Shown: positions 48,985 through 58,942 of the stretch, piece after piece
Layout: each line of letters begins with the position of its first letter
How positions within the stretch are numbered: position 1 is the first letter of the stretch
Source of the DNA: Entomortierella parvispora
Lineage: Eukaryota; Mortierellomycota; Mortierellomycetes; Mortierellales; Mortierellaceae
Length of the DNA stretch: 64,000 bases
Assembly (NCBI GenBank): GCA_963573315.1
Contig: OY752149.1
Span: forward strand, 62,001-126,000
Reading direction: 5' to 3'
Notes under the pieces: model-generated
The model's database searches: none
Told to the model about the DNA's origin: nothing
The model's input: the letters and a program-made list of their open reading frames with translations, nothing else
Translations under genes and position numbers: made by a program

Positions 48985-50865
48985 TCAGTGCGACGGCCGG
49001 GCTGTGGCGACAAACGAGTGGTGAACTTGCTTTTGTGCTCCTGAAGGCATTTGCTGACGCCAATAATTATGTCCGAGTCGTGCGAGCGCATCCTCCAGTC
49101 TCTTATTCACAATGATCCACCGCAGAGTGCACTCTGTATGACCCTCTTTATCGTTTGTACGGCCGTTTTCTTCGATTGCAAGCTGCAGTCGTAACACTTG
49201 GTCCGCCGTCATTCCTTCACAGCCTTTGAGATCCAGTCGCTCCAATCTTGCAATACGTGCCACCACTGCAGGCCAGCCTTTGTTATCCAGAGTCTCCCAA
49301 TGTCCAACCAGCTCTAGGTCTCTCAGCGTGCTTACTTTAGCCAAAAGTCCAATCGCCGGTTGTTTCTTGGCCGAGCGACTTGGCATCGGTCCTGTAAACG
49401 CCAGCCGAATTCGATTCAGTCGAGGACATTTTGAAAGAGAGCTATAATCGAACGTCCAGCTTACTTCTCCTTCCAAGTTGAGGTCCGTGAGATGTTGTAG
49501 GGAGGTAGCAGAGTTGGACCAAGACAAGGGTGTCGTCATTAACCTGCCGTTAAACCACGAACGTACAGATATTGACTTGAGCTCGGATGCAAACATGTCC
49601 ACAGCCTCGTTGACGATCGCAATCACATCCTGAGCCAGACCTGCTATCGAAATATTCATCAGCTTGCTACGTCTTCCCTCCGATCGCGAATCAAGCGATA
49701 GCGTTCGTAGCCCTGGCAACATCATACCCAATGAATCATCCTTCCTCCCCATGCGTGACCGCCAGGATTCTAGCAAATCCTTTTCCTTTGTGTACATCTT
49801 GATCGTATCCAGTTTCGGGCACTGTCGGAGAAATACCGCCATCGTTCGGCTCTGTTCGAGAAACGGCTCTGGATCCTTCATTTGATGAAGTAGTAAACTC
49901 TTCAGGTTGCGTGTAGGGATGCGATCCAGATAAAGAACTGCCTCTGGCCAAAACTGAACGTCCAACACTTCCAGAGTATCTCCCATAGCCTCCACGAGCT
50001 CAATGAGTTGGTGACTGGGTTGATTCTGGAACTGAACACCCTTTATCTCAATCTTTAACTCGCGCAATGTCCCAAAGATGCGTTGGTGATCCCAGATAAA
50101 CGCCAGCATCTGGTCAAGCCTTGTCATGGCAAAGTCCTCCAATGATCTCGTATTGATGCCTGCCATATCATCCAGTATCCTCGTGGTATGTCCGTCCGCT
50201 CCAGCATTAATGTTCCGTTCAGTCAATAAACAAATGTCCGTGCCAGCGACTTCCAGTCGTCGAAGATTTGATAGCCAAGGGATTTTGATTCGTGGAACTT
50301 GAATACCCATTGCGATTGTCAGAGAGACAAGTTGGGGAGCGACGCGTTCAAACATAGCGAGTTCGATACGGCAGCGTAGTTCAACCATGGACCGGTACCA
50401 GATCACGTTCGCGTGGTAGCAGTTTGGGATGGTGGGGAATAGGGTCATGAAGGTCTCATGCAACATGGGCTCATGGAACATGTCAGTGCAATACGATAGA
50501 TAGTCCACTGTCGACGGCGAAGGCAAGGTCTGGACTTCTGGGCCGTATCTTGGAAGTAGAGTGTTATCGTTGCCACGGACATCCTGGTCTGAATAGCGAC
50601 TGTCGCCTGGAGAGATCAAAAGCAGGCGCGACGAATGTAGCAGAAGATGAAGCAGGGTGTCCCAGCGTCTGGTGCGTTCCACAACCGTCCAGTGCCAGTT
50701 GCGCTCTTGATCGAGGATCCGAAAAGGGCTGCGGTAAAGATAGTGCACGGCGATCCGGAAGAGGACGGTAGAGGAGCAGAGCAGGGCGTGGAGAGTGGCC
50801 CGGTCGTCCTTGAGGCAATCGACGATCAGCCATAGACATTCCTCTGGCAGGATGGGGGAAGGCAT
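48985..50865 (-). CDS. F-box-like / leucine-rich-repeat protein
   Basis: A single exon of 626 residues. It opens with PILPEECLWLIVDCLKDDRATLHALLCSSTVLFRIAVHYLYRSPFRIL. This fits the F-box pattern (LPxE, hydrophobic helices, LxxCxxVxxxFRxxA) that binds Skp1 in SCF ubiquitin ligases. The rest has repeated leucine-rich segments of the LxxLxLxG type (LRRLEVAG, LRELKIEIKG, LTDLNLEGEV, LRDLELVG, LERLDLKGCEG) that would form the substrate-binding solenoid. The target is unknown. Such proteins form large, fast-evolving families in early-diverging fungi. It has no intron, unlike most neighbours. The ATG at 50865 is the only sensible start. Confidence 0.82.
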   Translation of the reverse strand: MPSPILPEECLWLIVDCLKDDRATLHALLCSSTVLFRIAVHYLYRSPFRILDQERNWHWTVVERTRRWDTLLHLLLHSSRLLLISPGDSRYSDQDVRGNDNTLLPRYGPEVQTLPSPSTVDYLSYCTDMFHEPMLHETFMTLFPTIPNCYHANVIWYRSMVELRCRIELAMFERVAPQLVSLTIAMGIQVPRIKIPWLSNLRRLEVAGTDICLLTERNINAGADGHTTRILDDMAGINTRSLEDFAMTRLDQMLAFIWDHQRIFGTLRELKIEIKGVQFQNQPSHQLIELVEAMGDTLEVLDVQFWPEAVLYLDRIPTRNLKSLLLHQMKDPEPFLEQSRTMAVFLRQCPKLDTIKMYTKEKDLLESWRSRMGRKDDSLGMMLPGLRTLSLDSRSEGRRSKLMNISIAGLAQDVIAIVNEAVDMFASELKSISVRSWFNGRLMTTPLSWSNSATSLQHLTDLNLEGEVSWTFDYSSLSKCPRLNRIRLAFTGPMPSRSAKKQPAIGLLAKVSTLRDLELVGHWETLDNKGWPAVVARIARLERLDLKGCEGMTADQVLRLQLAIEENGRTNDKEGHTECTLRWIIVNKRLEDALARLGHNYWRQQMPSGAQKQVHHSFVATARPSH

Positions 50866-51304
50866 CGCATGGCTCTACACCTGGGGGTTATTTGCTGGGG
50901 GGTATACGTTTGTCCTGGTCCTTGTCCTTTGTCCTTGTCCCTGCCCTTCTTGTCCTGGCTTGTCCTGGCTTGACTTGGATGGATGAATGCATGCATGCAG
51001 AACAGACAGGGATCAGAAAAAAAACGAAAAAAAAAAAAAGAAAAAAAATCACGTGCCCACTTTTCCCCCACTTTCTTTTTCTCCGCTGTCGCCCATGGTC
51101 CATCGACACTGAAAGTGAACCTGCCCCTTCCTTCTTCCTCCTCCCCACCTACTCTCTTCTTTTCTGCTCCTCTCTATCGGCCTTTGACCTCTCTACCCAC
51201 CCCTGTCCTTTCCTGGCTCAGCATCCCACTGCGCCTCCCATTCTTCTCTTCTGCCGCATCACTCCACACCCCATCCTCCTTGCCCGCATTTCCCTGACAA
51301 CGCC
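50866..51304. other. Divergent promoter of the F-box-like and hydrolase-phosphatase genes
   Basis: About 440 nt. It has tandem TTGTCCTGGC-type repeats (50935-50970), an A-rich tract (51018-51049) and CACGTG at 51050-51055, roughly 185 bp from one start and 250 bp from the other. A CT-rich leader runs from 51120 to 51300 in front of the plus-strand gene. Confidence 0.55.
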
Positions 51305-54032
51305 ATGCACTCGTCTTCGTCCTTGACCACTGTCGGGTCCCTTACCCCGATGCGGATCCCTATCCCCTCGACCACCCTCCACCTTGCTGGCATTCTCCAG
51401 ACGTCCCCTTCTTCCTCCTCTTCTGGCGATGCTGGCACACCCCGTCGACTGGCCATTATTTGCCATGGCATTCTCGGTACTGAGCTCGTACAGTACACAA
51501 ATTGGACTGACTACACCTTTTGTCCAACTAACAAACCACCTCTTTCTTTCTTTTCTTTTTTTTTCTTTCTTTCTTTCTGCGCCTCTCCTGCGGATCGATG
51601 GCATTCTCTCTTGATGGGCACTGCCGTCCGTCTTCAGGTCATAAGAACTATCTCTTCCAGCCAACCTTGGCCAACCAACTGGCACCGATGATGGATTCGT
51701 TCCGGTTCGATTTCAGGTACAAATTTCCACCTGCTTGCTCGCGCCTTGAAGCGGCGATCAGAGTTCGCTCCTCCTCGGCCTCTGCTACCATTTGCCTTCA
51801 TTCTAATCAATTTCATCATGTCGCTTTCTTAGGGGCAACGGCGAGAGCGAGGGCCAGTTGGGATATTCTAACTGGGACGAAGATCTGGCCGACCTCGACG
51901 CCGTCATCACCCACTTTGAGCAAAAGGGGTACCTGATCTACGCGCTGATCGGCCACTCTCGAGGTAGGCATAATTGGATGTATACATCATCTCTTGCTAT
52001 CGCGCCAGGCTCTGACCTTTTGCAATTGGACACTCTAGGCGCCATCTCCTGCCTCAACTACGCTGCAACTTCGAAGCACGTCCCTTTGATCCCATATATT
52101 GTGAGCCTCAGCTCTCGCTTCAACATGGCTGATGTTCGACGCAAGCATGGCCCTGAGAAGATGGCCCTCCTGGAGGAACAGGTATGATTTTGTAACACAT
52201 TGCTCTCCCGAGAAGAACAAGGGGGAATGGCCGATGGCGCAATAGCACCCACCGTCCCCATTTTTCATGCTCTGGCAACAACAAAGCATAACATGTTCGT
52301 TCCGCGTTCTGTGTCTCTCCACAACCACAGGGGCACTTTGACTGGCAGGCTCGTGCAGCGGGCAAGGACATCACCCTTCGTGTCACACAGAAGCACTTTG
52401 ACGACTTCCTTAACTTTGATACGGCTGCAGGTAAATATGGCTCTAGGTCAAACCTGATCCTTGCTGGGGCTAAACAAGACCCGAGCTAATTCTTTTCCGT
52501 ACTATTTCGCCATTGGCGCTGCAGTCGCCCACATCCCTGCTATGACCAGCATCCTCCTCTGCCATGGCTCGGAAGACACGGTAAACACCATTATGGAACA
52601 CAAGAAACCTTATTGCTGATCTGCTCATTTCCCCTCGGACTCTAACAAAGCTGCGTTCCACCTACAGGTTGTACCCGTCCAAGACATTGCCCTTTTGCAG
52701 AGCCATCTTTCACATGCCAGGACCTCGCTTCGCATCATTACCGATGCCGACCATAACTACAAGAAGCACTACAACGAGATCTCTCACACTGTTAGTCATT
52801 ATTTCTCGACTGAAGGGCGCAAGGAAGAATGGACAAGGCGCATCCTTCCCAATTGGAAAGCCTGGGTGCATGCTGTCGGAGGCGTGCTCAATTTTAGAAC
52901 TGTTGGCGACATTTGGATTCCATCAACGTCGGATGACACCGTGAACTACATGCGACCCGGCGTGATCTATCGCTGTGCAGAGTAAGAATTTTGCTGAATG
53001 GCGTTTTTTTTTTCTGTTTTGTCCAGTAACTAATAGACCTTTCACTCCCAGTATTTCAAAACCAACACCGGAAGGTATCAAGGTGCTGGAAGCTTTGAAT
53101 ATCACAGATGTGTTTGACTTGCGCTCCAACTCTGAAACCGAGCGCCGAGGAACCTTGTAAGCTCTTTATCCCTGTGCATTGTAAGCCATGTGTGCAGCGC
53201 TGCTTTGTTAACATGTTTATTATTTTACAAACAGCGAATCGGAAAAGATTAAACGCCATCATACCCCTGTCTTTTCAGAGATTGACTATTCGCCTGCTCA
53301 GATCGCAGTGCGCTTCACCATGTACCTTGGCGGCACGGAAGGATTTGCAGAGGCCTACATGTCCATGTTGCCCAACATTCGACAGTTTTTGCCGCCCATT
53401 CTGAACCATATTGTGCACAAACGAACACCATTTATTGTGCATTGTACTGCAGGGAAGGACAGGACAGGTGTCGTGTGCGCCCTGCTGCAGATGATCTGTG
53501 GCGTGGATGAAGAACAGATCGCGTGGGAGTACGAATTGACACGTCGATGCATGGCGAGTAAGTCTTTTTTTTTCATCTTTTGTGCAACTCTTTGTCGTGT
53601 ACTCTCGCCGAGATTTACAAGGATACTGATCATGACCTGAGAAACTATCATTCTCATATCGTATCTGCAGTCAAGGAAGAGGACGTCAACTTTCTGAAGA
53701 GTGCCCTTGGCGAAGCCAGTGAGGCGAAAGTGCGTGGTGTCCTTTCCACAAAGTAAGTGTCTTCTTTTTCTGGTCTATTGATTGATGGAGAATGACTGTG
53801 TCGTCTATGAGGATTCTCCTGGATGTATGTGTTTTCTTCCAACGCTCACCATCATGTACGATTACAACTTTGTAGTGAGGAATACATGTATCGTTTCCTG
53901 GAACTGTTCCACGAGAAGTACGGCACGATCAATGACTTTTTGATGAACGAACTCGATATGACTCTGGAGCAGATCCATGCAGTGCGCGATGCCCTGGTCG
54001 TCAAAATCCCTGTGCCACGCGCAGTCTTGTAG
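51305..54032 (+). CDS. Alpha/beta-hydrolase fused to a tyrosine/dual-specificity phosphatase
   Basis: Eleven exons: 51305-51476, 51638-51716, 51833-51963, 52039-52181, 52331-52430, 52525-52580, 52668-52981, 53052-53156, 53235-53557, 53671-53752 and 53876-54032, giving 553 residues. The N-terminal half is an alpha/beta-hydrolase: CHGILGHK oxyanion strand, nucleophile elbow GHSRG (Ser126), Asp226 in CHGSEDTVVPV and His256 in DADHNY. From about 305 it becomes a Y_phosphatase3-type domain: NFRTVGDIWIPS, MRPGVIYRCADIS, LEALNITDVFDLRSNSETER and the P-loop HCTAGKDRTG (Cys437, Arg443). Both catalytic sets look intact. The two halves are joined within exon 7, so the fusion does not depend on a doubtful splice. 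Substrates are unknown. All introns are GT-AG and phase-consistent. Confidence 0.87.
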
Positions 54033-54607
54033 AATAGACGTGTACTCTTTCCAGGAATTATCCCCCTATAGACTAATGACAGGAAGATATAGCAGTGGTG
54101 TTAAAATACTCGCGTCAATTCAGTTTTAGACCAAGCACTTTGCAAAGGCAGAAATCGAAGTCAAAGTGTACTTTGCCTCTCCACTTCAGCCTCAAAGAAT
54201 GGAATGCTTTGATCATACTCCTCTGCTTTCTCGACAATTGCAAAAAAAAAAAAAAAAAAAAAAAAAATTCCAAGACAATTCTCGCCATACCCATGAGTAA
54301 TCTTCGATCTTCAATTCTCCAAAGAGCGGTCTACCAGTCAGAGCCATCAAAATGGCGAACATATCCTAAATACCGGTCCAAATGAGTGATTTAGACATCT
54401 GAGCAACTCGAGGCAGCGAATTTTTTTTTTCAGCGTGACGAGGAGGCTGAGTTCAGGGCCTCCTTCTCAGCTGCTGGTTCCTCTCTTTGTTCCCAATGTA
54501 TTTTCTTGGACACAAGCCCAACACCTACTGTACTGTACACAGAACAAGAGGATTTCCAACTCATTCGACTCCTTCCCCGCGTTCCCCCCTCTTTTCCGTT
54601 ACCTACT
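54033..54607. other. Spacer with an A26 run between the fusion gene and the LINE ORF1
   Basis: The hydrolase-phosphatase 3' flank, an uninterrupted A26 at 54242-54267 and a T-run near 54421-54430. The A-run could be a retroposed tail, but no target duplication was found around it. No gene is seen. Confidence 0.5.
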
Positions 54608-55597
54608 ATGGGCGCTCCCCGTCGCCGTCCAGGAAAGTCGTCCAAAACAGCAAACCCGGTCGGCACGGCGTACCTAGAGAGTGAAGCAAAGACAGGATCC
54701 GAAATCCCTGCACGCAGAGGTACAGTGAAGAAGGATGCGAATCCCTCCCCACAGGATAAACTGGTCCCGTCAAAGAGTCCCGATGCAGTTGCAAATGTAC
54801 CAGCGAGAACGAGAACAAATTCCAAGGCAAATGCTAATGCTAATGACTCAGATGCAAATGCTAATGTAGATGCAGACAAACGTAAAGTGTCCTTCCGTCA
54901 GAACTTTCCCTCCCTCTTCCCCAAGTACTTCACCAGGAGCTACAACGGATGGGCAGCGGCGGTGGAGTTTTTTGACAGCAAGCTATCCGAGACTGTAGTC
55001 CTAAACCACATCGTCAGTATTGTCGAGAACGACTGCACCGTTTATCGCAACTTAGACGTAGGGGGGGTGATCATGGTTGCGTTTAGTGAGGAGGAACATT
55101 ACCGTGCGTTCCTCGAAAGAAGGACCCTCGTCGTCAAGCGCGTGCATCTCAGCATTGTCCCTACCTATTACTCCACTGGAACCAGGATGCAGATTCATGT
55201 GGAACGTCTGGAGAATGCTCCCCGCCATATGATCGAGGCCCAACTTCACGAACTGTTCAAGGACTGTGGCAAGATTATTCATTTCCAGTATCCGCACAAC
55301 AAAGAATCCGCCTGCAACCGCTACCCCTTCATGGACTTTGTCCTGGATATTCCTCCAGGGACCCCGCACGACCTGATGCTCCCTCGGGTCGCTCCACTTG
55401 TGGGGATCAACACAATGTTTGTATGGCCTTTTGGGGGCCGGCTGTGTTTCCGCTGCGGTGAGGATACACACATCAAGAGAGTCTGCCCCAAGGGCAAGAC
55501 ATACAACATCCGTAAGGCGCCTTTGAGGGAGACACCCCTGATGGCTTACGCCTTTCCAGATAGGGTTGAAAGAGAAAAAGACCCTACCAGTCATTGA
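54608..55597 (+). CDS. LINE ORF1-like (gag-like) nucleic-acid-binding protein
   Basis: An intronless frame of 329 residues from the first ATG; the open frame extends further upstream without an ATG. The N-terminus is basic and low-complexity with Asn-Ala-Asp repeats. The middle has two RRM-like or gag-like segments (VIMVAFSEEEHYRAFLERRTL; MQIHVERLENAP...LHELFKDCGKIIHF). A CCHC zinc knuckle, CFRCGEDTHIKRVC, lies at about 281-294 (C-x2-C-x4-H-x4-C). This is the usual plan of a non-LTR retrotransposon ORF1 protein that coats the RNA. No intact ORF2 follows on the same strand, so this copy is a remnant or an isolated ORF1. A host gene derived from such an element cannot be excluded. Confidence 0.75.
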   Translation: MGAPRRRPGKSSKTANPVGTAYLESEAKTGSEIPARRGTVKKDANPSPQDKLVPSKSPDAVANVPARTRTNSKANANANDSDANANVDADKRKVSFRQNFPSLFPKYFTRSYNGWAAAVEFFDSKLSETVVLNHIVSIVENDCTVYRNLDVGGVIMVAFSEEEHYRAFLERRTLVVKRVHLSIVPTYYSTGTRMQIHVERLENAPRHMIEAQLHELFKDCGKIIHFQYPHNKESACNRYPFMDFVLDIPPGTPHDLMLPRVAPLVGINTMFVWPFGGRLCFRCGEDTHIKRVCPKGKTYNIRKAPLRETPLMAYAFPDRVEREKDPTSH

Positions 55598-56266
55598 GAC
55601 AGTGGTGACAGGACCGAAGAAGAGACCAAGAATTCTGATGCGTCCTCAATTCCCCCAGCAACAACATGTTATATGCACGATTCATATACTAGAAGTTCAT
55701 ACATGGCAATACAATAAATACCATTTCCTCTCTCCGTGTACCCTATTGCGCAACCACATCACGATCATCAGAAAAGTCAAGGGCCAATCTCAGATCAAGG
55801 AATCAGTGTGCAACAGGGAGAGGGTCGCAACTCCAGACAGGAATACCAATGGGAATATGGTCCTACCCAGGTCCAACCAAGAACCAAATATCTCGACTAC
55901 GACCACGGCGGGTCAGCCGACGCAAGGAAAACCGGGCAACTGACTCTGGAGCTGGAGCTGGAGATACGACTGGAGCTTTCTTTTGCAACATTTTATTTGC
56001 CATGCCGAGCCAAAGTATCACCGTGCTCCTTCATTGACCCATCTGAATAAACCTTCAAGAACCTCAGGTCATTTCAAGGCCGGTTTGGGCTTCGTGAATT
56101 GCAATCTCCATCAAGTCACCACTCAACTCGACCCGATCATACAGAAATAGCAGGATAATTTTTTCTTGAATAATTCTATTATAGATTTTTTCTGCAAAAT
56201 GTCAAGGACGATTTTTCAACATTTCTCATTCATGATCTTCAATCCGAAAAGATTCATGAGTTCTCC
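55598..56266 (+). mobile_element. Degraded LINE sequence downstream of ORF1
   Basis: The DNA after ORF1 has no intact frame. One frame shows GLGFVNCNLHQVTTQLDPII (about 56080-56140), which could be the beginning of an ORF2 endonuclease but is interrupted by stops. A 35-bp stretch at 55981-56015 is identical to 56863-56897 in the neighbouring LINE insertion. The sequence ends at the target site of that insertion. The ORF2 reading is tentative. Confidence 0.4.
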
Positions 56267-56285
56267 TGGCCCCAAGCTACATCCA
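56267..56285. repeat. Left target-site duplication of the LINE insertion
   Basis: A 19-bp copy directly next to the T25 (the element's A-tail). It is identical to 58693-58711. Confidence 0.92.
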
Positions 56286-57009
56286 TTTTTTTTTTTTTTT
56301 TTTTTTTTTTAACGATAGACAGTCTCTGTCTTGGTTTATTGGTTATTTGGGGGGAGGCTATTCTCGCTGGTCAGGATATTCCTGTTTGTCCCGGATATCT
56401 GAAGGGGGGTGGGCCCAGCCGTGGCTAGTGTACATTTTTGTTCCCGCGTAATATCCCGCAAGTCTGCCTTGGTTCGTCCGCCTGGTTCCTGATTCCTGTA
56501 ATCCTACTTTTTGACGGCTCTCTCCTGTGTGGCTTGATTCGGCCTTATTCAACTTTTCTTTGTTTCGATTCGGCACAATGTCATTTTGTCCTCCCGACGA
56601 TTTCTCTGCGGCCTGTGAGTGTGATTTTTTCTTGAAAATTGTATTCCATGGTCTCATAGTTTATCCCCCTGTAACCGTTTTGCTTGGAAGGAGCCCAATT
56701 CAGATCCGAGTGAACAAGTCAGTGCAGATCTCCTCGTAGTCGTACCGAGGCGTATAAACCCAAGTAGGAAGAACTCCTCATGGGAGGGAGCCTATCCCCT
56801 ACTGCCCTCGAAATGCCAAACAGATGTTTTTCAAGTGGTCTTTTTTTTTTTTTTTTTTTTTTTTTTGCAACATTTTATTTGCCATGCCGAGCCAAAGAAG
56901 TGGAGTATATAAACTGAACTATCTACGACCTGACGCAGCCGCGTGGTCTAGCGATCCCCGCGCAACAAATGCCACGGCTCGTCGCCGTGTAATATTGGAG
57001 AGTAAAGTG

Positions 57010-58608
57010 TTACAAAAAATGGATCTTCCCCATTTTTTCAAGTGTCGTTAAATGAACTTGGCCGCGTATACAGGCCAGAAGTCGATGGTCCGCCAAAAAA
57101 GGGTCGTCCTGGGCTCCAGGGCAGAGGCCTTGGATGTGGTCAGTGACGAGCGCGCCACATGGGCAAGTGTCAGGGGGCAATAGCGCCCCAGAGGCATTAT
57201 TCCAGGGTAAACCAGGCTGGACTTGTCGTTTCATCTTGGGGCGGATACCGCGTTCCTTCTCCCATGCAATTGTGACTTCGCAACGGTGCTTCCACACTTT
57301 AGCCAGGGCGTCTCTATCCAGGCGACGGATAAACTGGTGTGCGACCGCGACTACAACCGAGTGAGGAGCTTTGAAAACTGGCGTCCACGCGTCGATCAAG
57401 GCGGAGTATAAGAGTCCTTGGTATGCAGTGACTACCGAGCGTGCCGTGTCCAATGGTGAAGTGTTCTCGCCAAATTTTGGAGGGCGCACCATGGACAAGT
57501 CGTTGAAGGCAGAGTAGAGTGACGCCCAGATTTGCACATCCGCGGGTTGGTGCCAGTACAGAGTTTTTGGGGCCTCCATTACCAGTGCTCGGGCTTGCTG
57601 TTTGCTGTGTCTAGAGAGTTTTCCGTCGTTGACCTTCTTAATGGCAGCCCGGCCCCACTTTGGAATCGAAGCCACAGCGTCCTCCCATATAAGCATCTGT
57701 TGTTGTAACGACTCTGGACAAACCCAAACGTGATTGTTGTCCTCTGGTGCCCCTCGACATAGACAGCATAGATTGTCAGGATACAGGTCAGGATATCTCG
57801 CATGCATGACCGTGAGTGTCGGAAGCGTTCCATGCAGCTTTTTGATATGTTGCGAGCGACGAGTAGTGTCACTGCGGCTGCTGAAGAAGGTGTGGACTGG
57901 CCTTTTGTCGTGAATGATGGACAGTGCTGAGCGCCAATCCACATCTTCCAGGTCACTAATGGAACGCTTGACCCTCTTCTGTGCTATCCATGTCTGGTGA
58001 TGGCGAATGGTCGTCTGCTGTTTAAGAAATTGTCGCAGGTCAGACTCTAGTTGTTGTCCATGGCACGATGCTGTGAAAGTGATGTCCTGTTGTGCGCTGA
58101 GGTCGGCTTGCCAAGGTAGTGTATCCTGTTCGACTGCGTCTGTAGCGACTTCATCCGCCAATTCGTTGCCCAGCTCCCCATTATGACCACGGACCCATTC
58201 CACATCAGTCTGACCTTCGCGCTCTGTCACTAACGCTGCCAGAACAGCCCATGTGCCCGCAAATGATGCTCGTTGCCGCCGCCGGGGAAGTGTCCGTGCC
58301 CTGTCCTTGACCAGAGCTTGGAATTGAGTGACAACGCCTTCGTTATCAAGGCGGACCAATATATCTTGCTGGGGGGGCATGGCCACGATTGCGGCAAGGA
58401 GACCCATTAGCTCGGCCTTGCCGGAGGAAGCTTGTCCGTCTACGCGGCCTGGAATAGAGTAGGTAGTGTCCGTGGAGAAATCCGCGACTCCAAACGCCAT
58501 AGCACAGTCCTCGGAACCAGCTCGGACCATGGAGCCATCAGAGTAAAGGTCGCGGCGCTCCGGTGTTGTGTGCGGACCAAGCTGGTTTTTGAACACAGAA
58601 CCACAGCC
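57010..58608 (-). pseudogene. LINE ORF2 fragment: RNase H and CCHC-type C-terminus
   Basis: The frame is open from just after an in-frame TAG (58611-58609) for over 520 codons. RNase H carboxylates are visible: DLYSDGS (first Asp), GKAELMGLLAAI (Glu), VRLDNEG (Asp) and GHNGELGNELADE (last Asp), so the RNase H fold may still be intact. Downstream is CCLCRGAPEDNNHVWVC, the zf-RVT-type zinc motif seen after RNase H in LINEs, and a second Cys-rich motif CPCGALVTDHIQGLC. Endonuclease and reverse transcriptase domains are missing, so the copy is 5'-truncated and dead. Another frame between 58620 and 58690 looks coding-like, suggesting a frameshift near the 5' end. Confidence 0.85.
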
Positions 58609-58692
58609 CTAACTTCCCGGAAACTTTCGACTTAAATGGAGCAAAAGCTAACCTCTTGCGAGGCGCTTTAGTCCGTCGGGGTTCGCCCACCT

Positions 58693-58711
58693 TGGCCCCA
58701 AGCTACATCCA
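58693..58711. repeat. Right target-site duplication of the LINE insertion
   Basis: A 19-bp copy at the truncated 5' end of the element, identical to 56267-56285. Confidence 0.92.
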
Positions 58712-58869
58712 GGGACCTTCAAAACCGCTTGAAAAGCCCGGAAGAGCCCGGAAATCCAAGATGTTGAAAACTCACAAATCCATGATGGTATAAAGATGTC
58801 TGAAAACAAAGACAAATATGAAAAAAGTAGCGAGAAATCGCTTTGATTGGCTGAAAGCTATCAAAAACA

Positions 58870-58942
58870 GCCCGGCTAGCTCAATCGGTAGAGCGTCAGA
58901 CTCTTAATCTGAAGGCTGTGGGTTCGACCCCCACGTTGGGCG
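58870..58942 (+). tRNA. tRNA-Lys (anticodon CTT)
   Basis: The acceptor GCCCGGC pairs with GTTGGGC, with discriminator G. The D-arm is GCTC-AATCGGTA-GAGC, the anticodon arm TCAGA-CTCTTAA-TCTGA gives CTT, and the T-arm is GTGGG-TTCGACC-CCCAC. No intron. TTTCTTTTT follows as a Pol III stop. The LINE insertion ends about 160 bp upstream. Confidence 0.95.

Larger units (their letters stand above)
56267..58711 (-). mobile_element. 5'-truncated LINE insertion with 19-bp target-site duplication
   Basis: TGGCCCCAAGCTACATCCA occurs at 56267-56285 and again at 58693-58711. Between them, on the minus strand, lies the 3' half of a non-LTR retrotransposon ending in an A25 tail (T25 on +, 56286-56310). Reading on the minus strand: RNase H and zinc-finger coding region (58608-57010), about 140 nt of 3' sequence, an internal A26 (56866-56841), 530 nt of other sequence with AATAAA (56340-56335), then the terminal A25. 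Target-site duplication plus tail shows target-primed reverse transcription. The insertion lies about 160 bp upstream of tRNA-Lys. Confidence 0.88.

Noticed and set aside
54242-54267. A26 run as the tail of a plus-strand retroposon
   Set aside because: No target duplication or element sequence was found around it; it may be a simple homopolymer in the 3' flank of the fusion gene.
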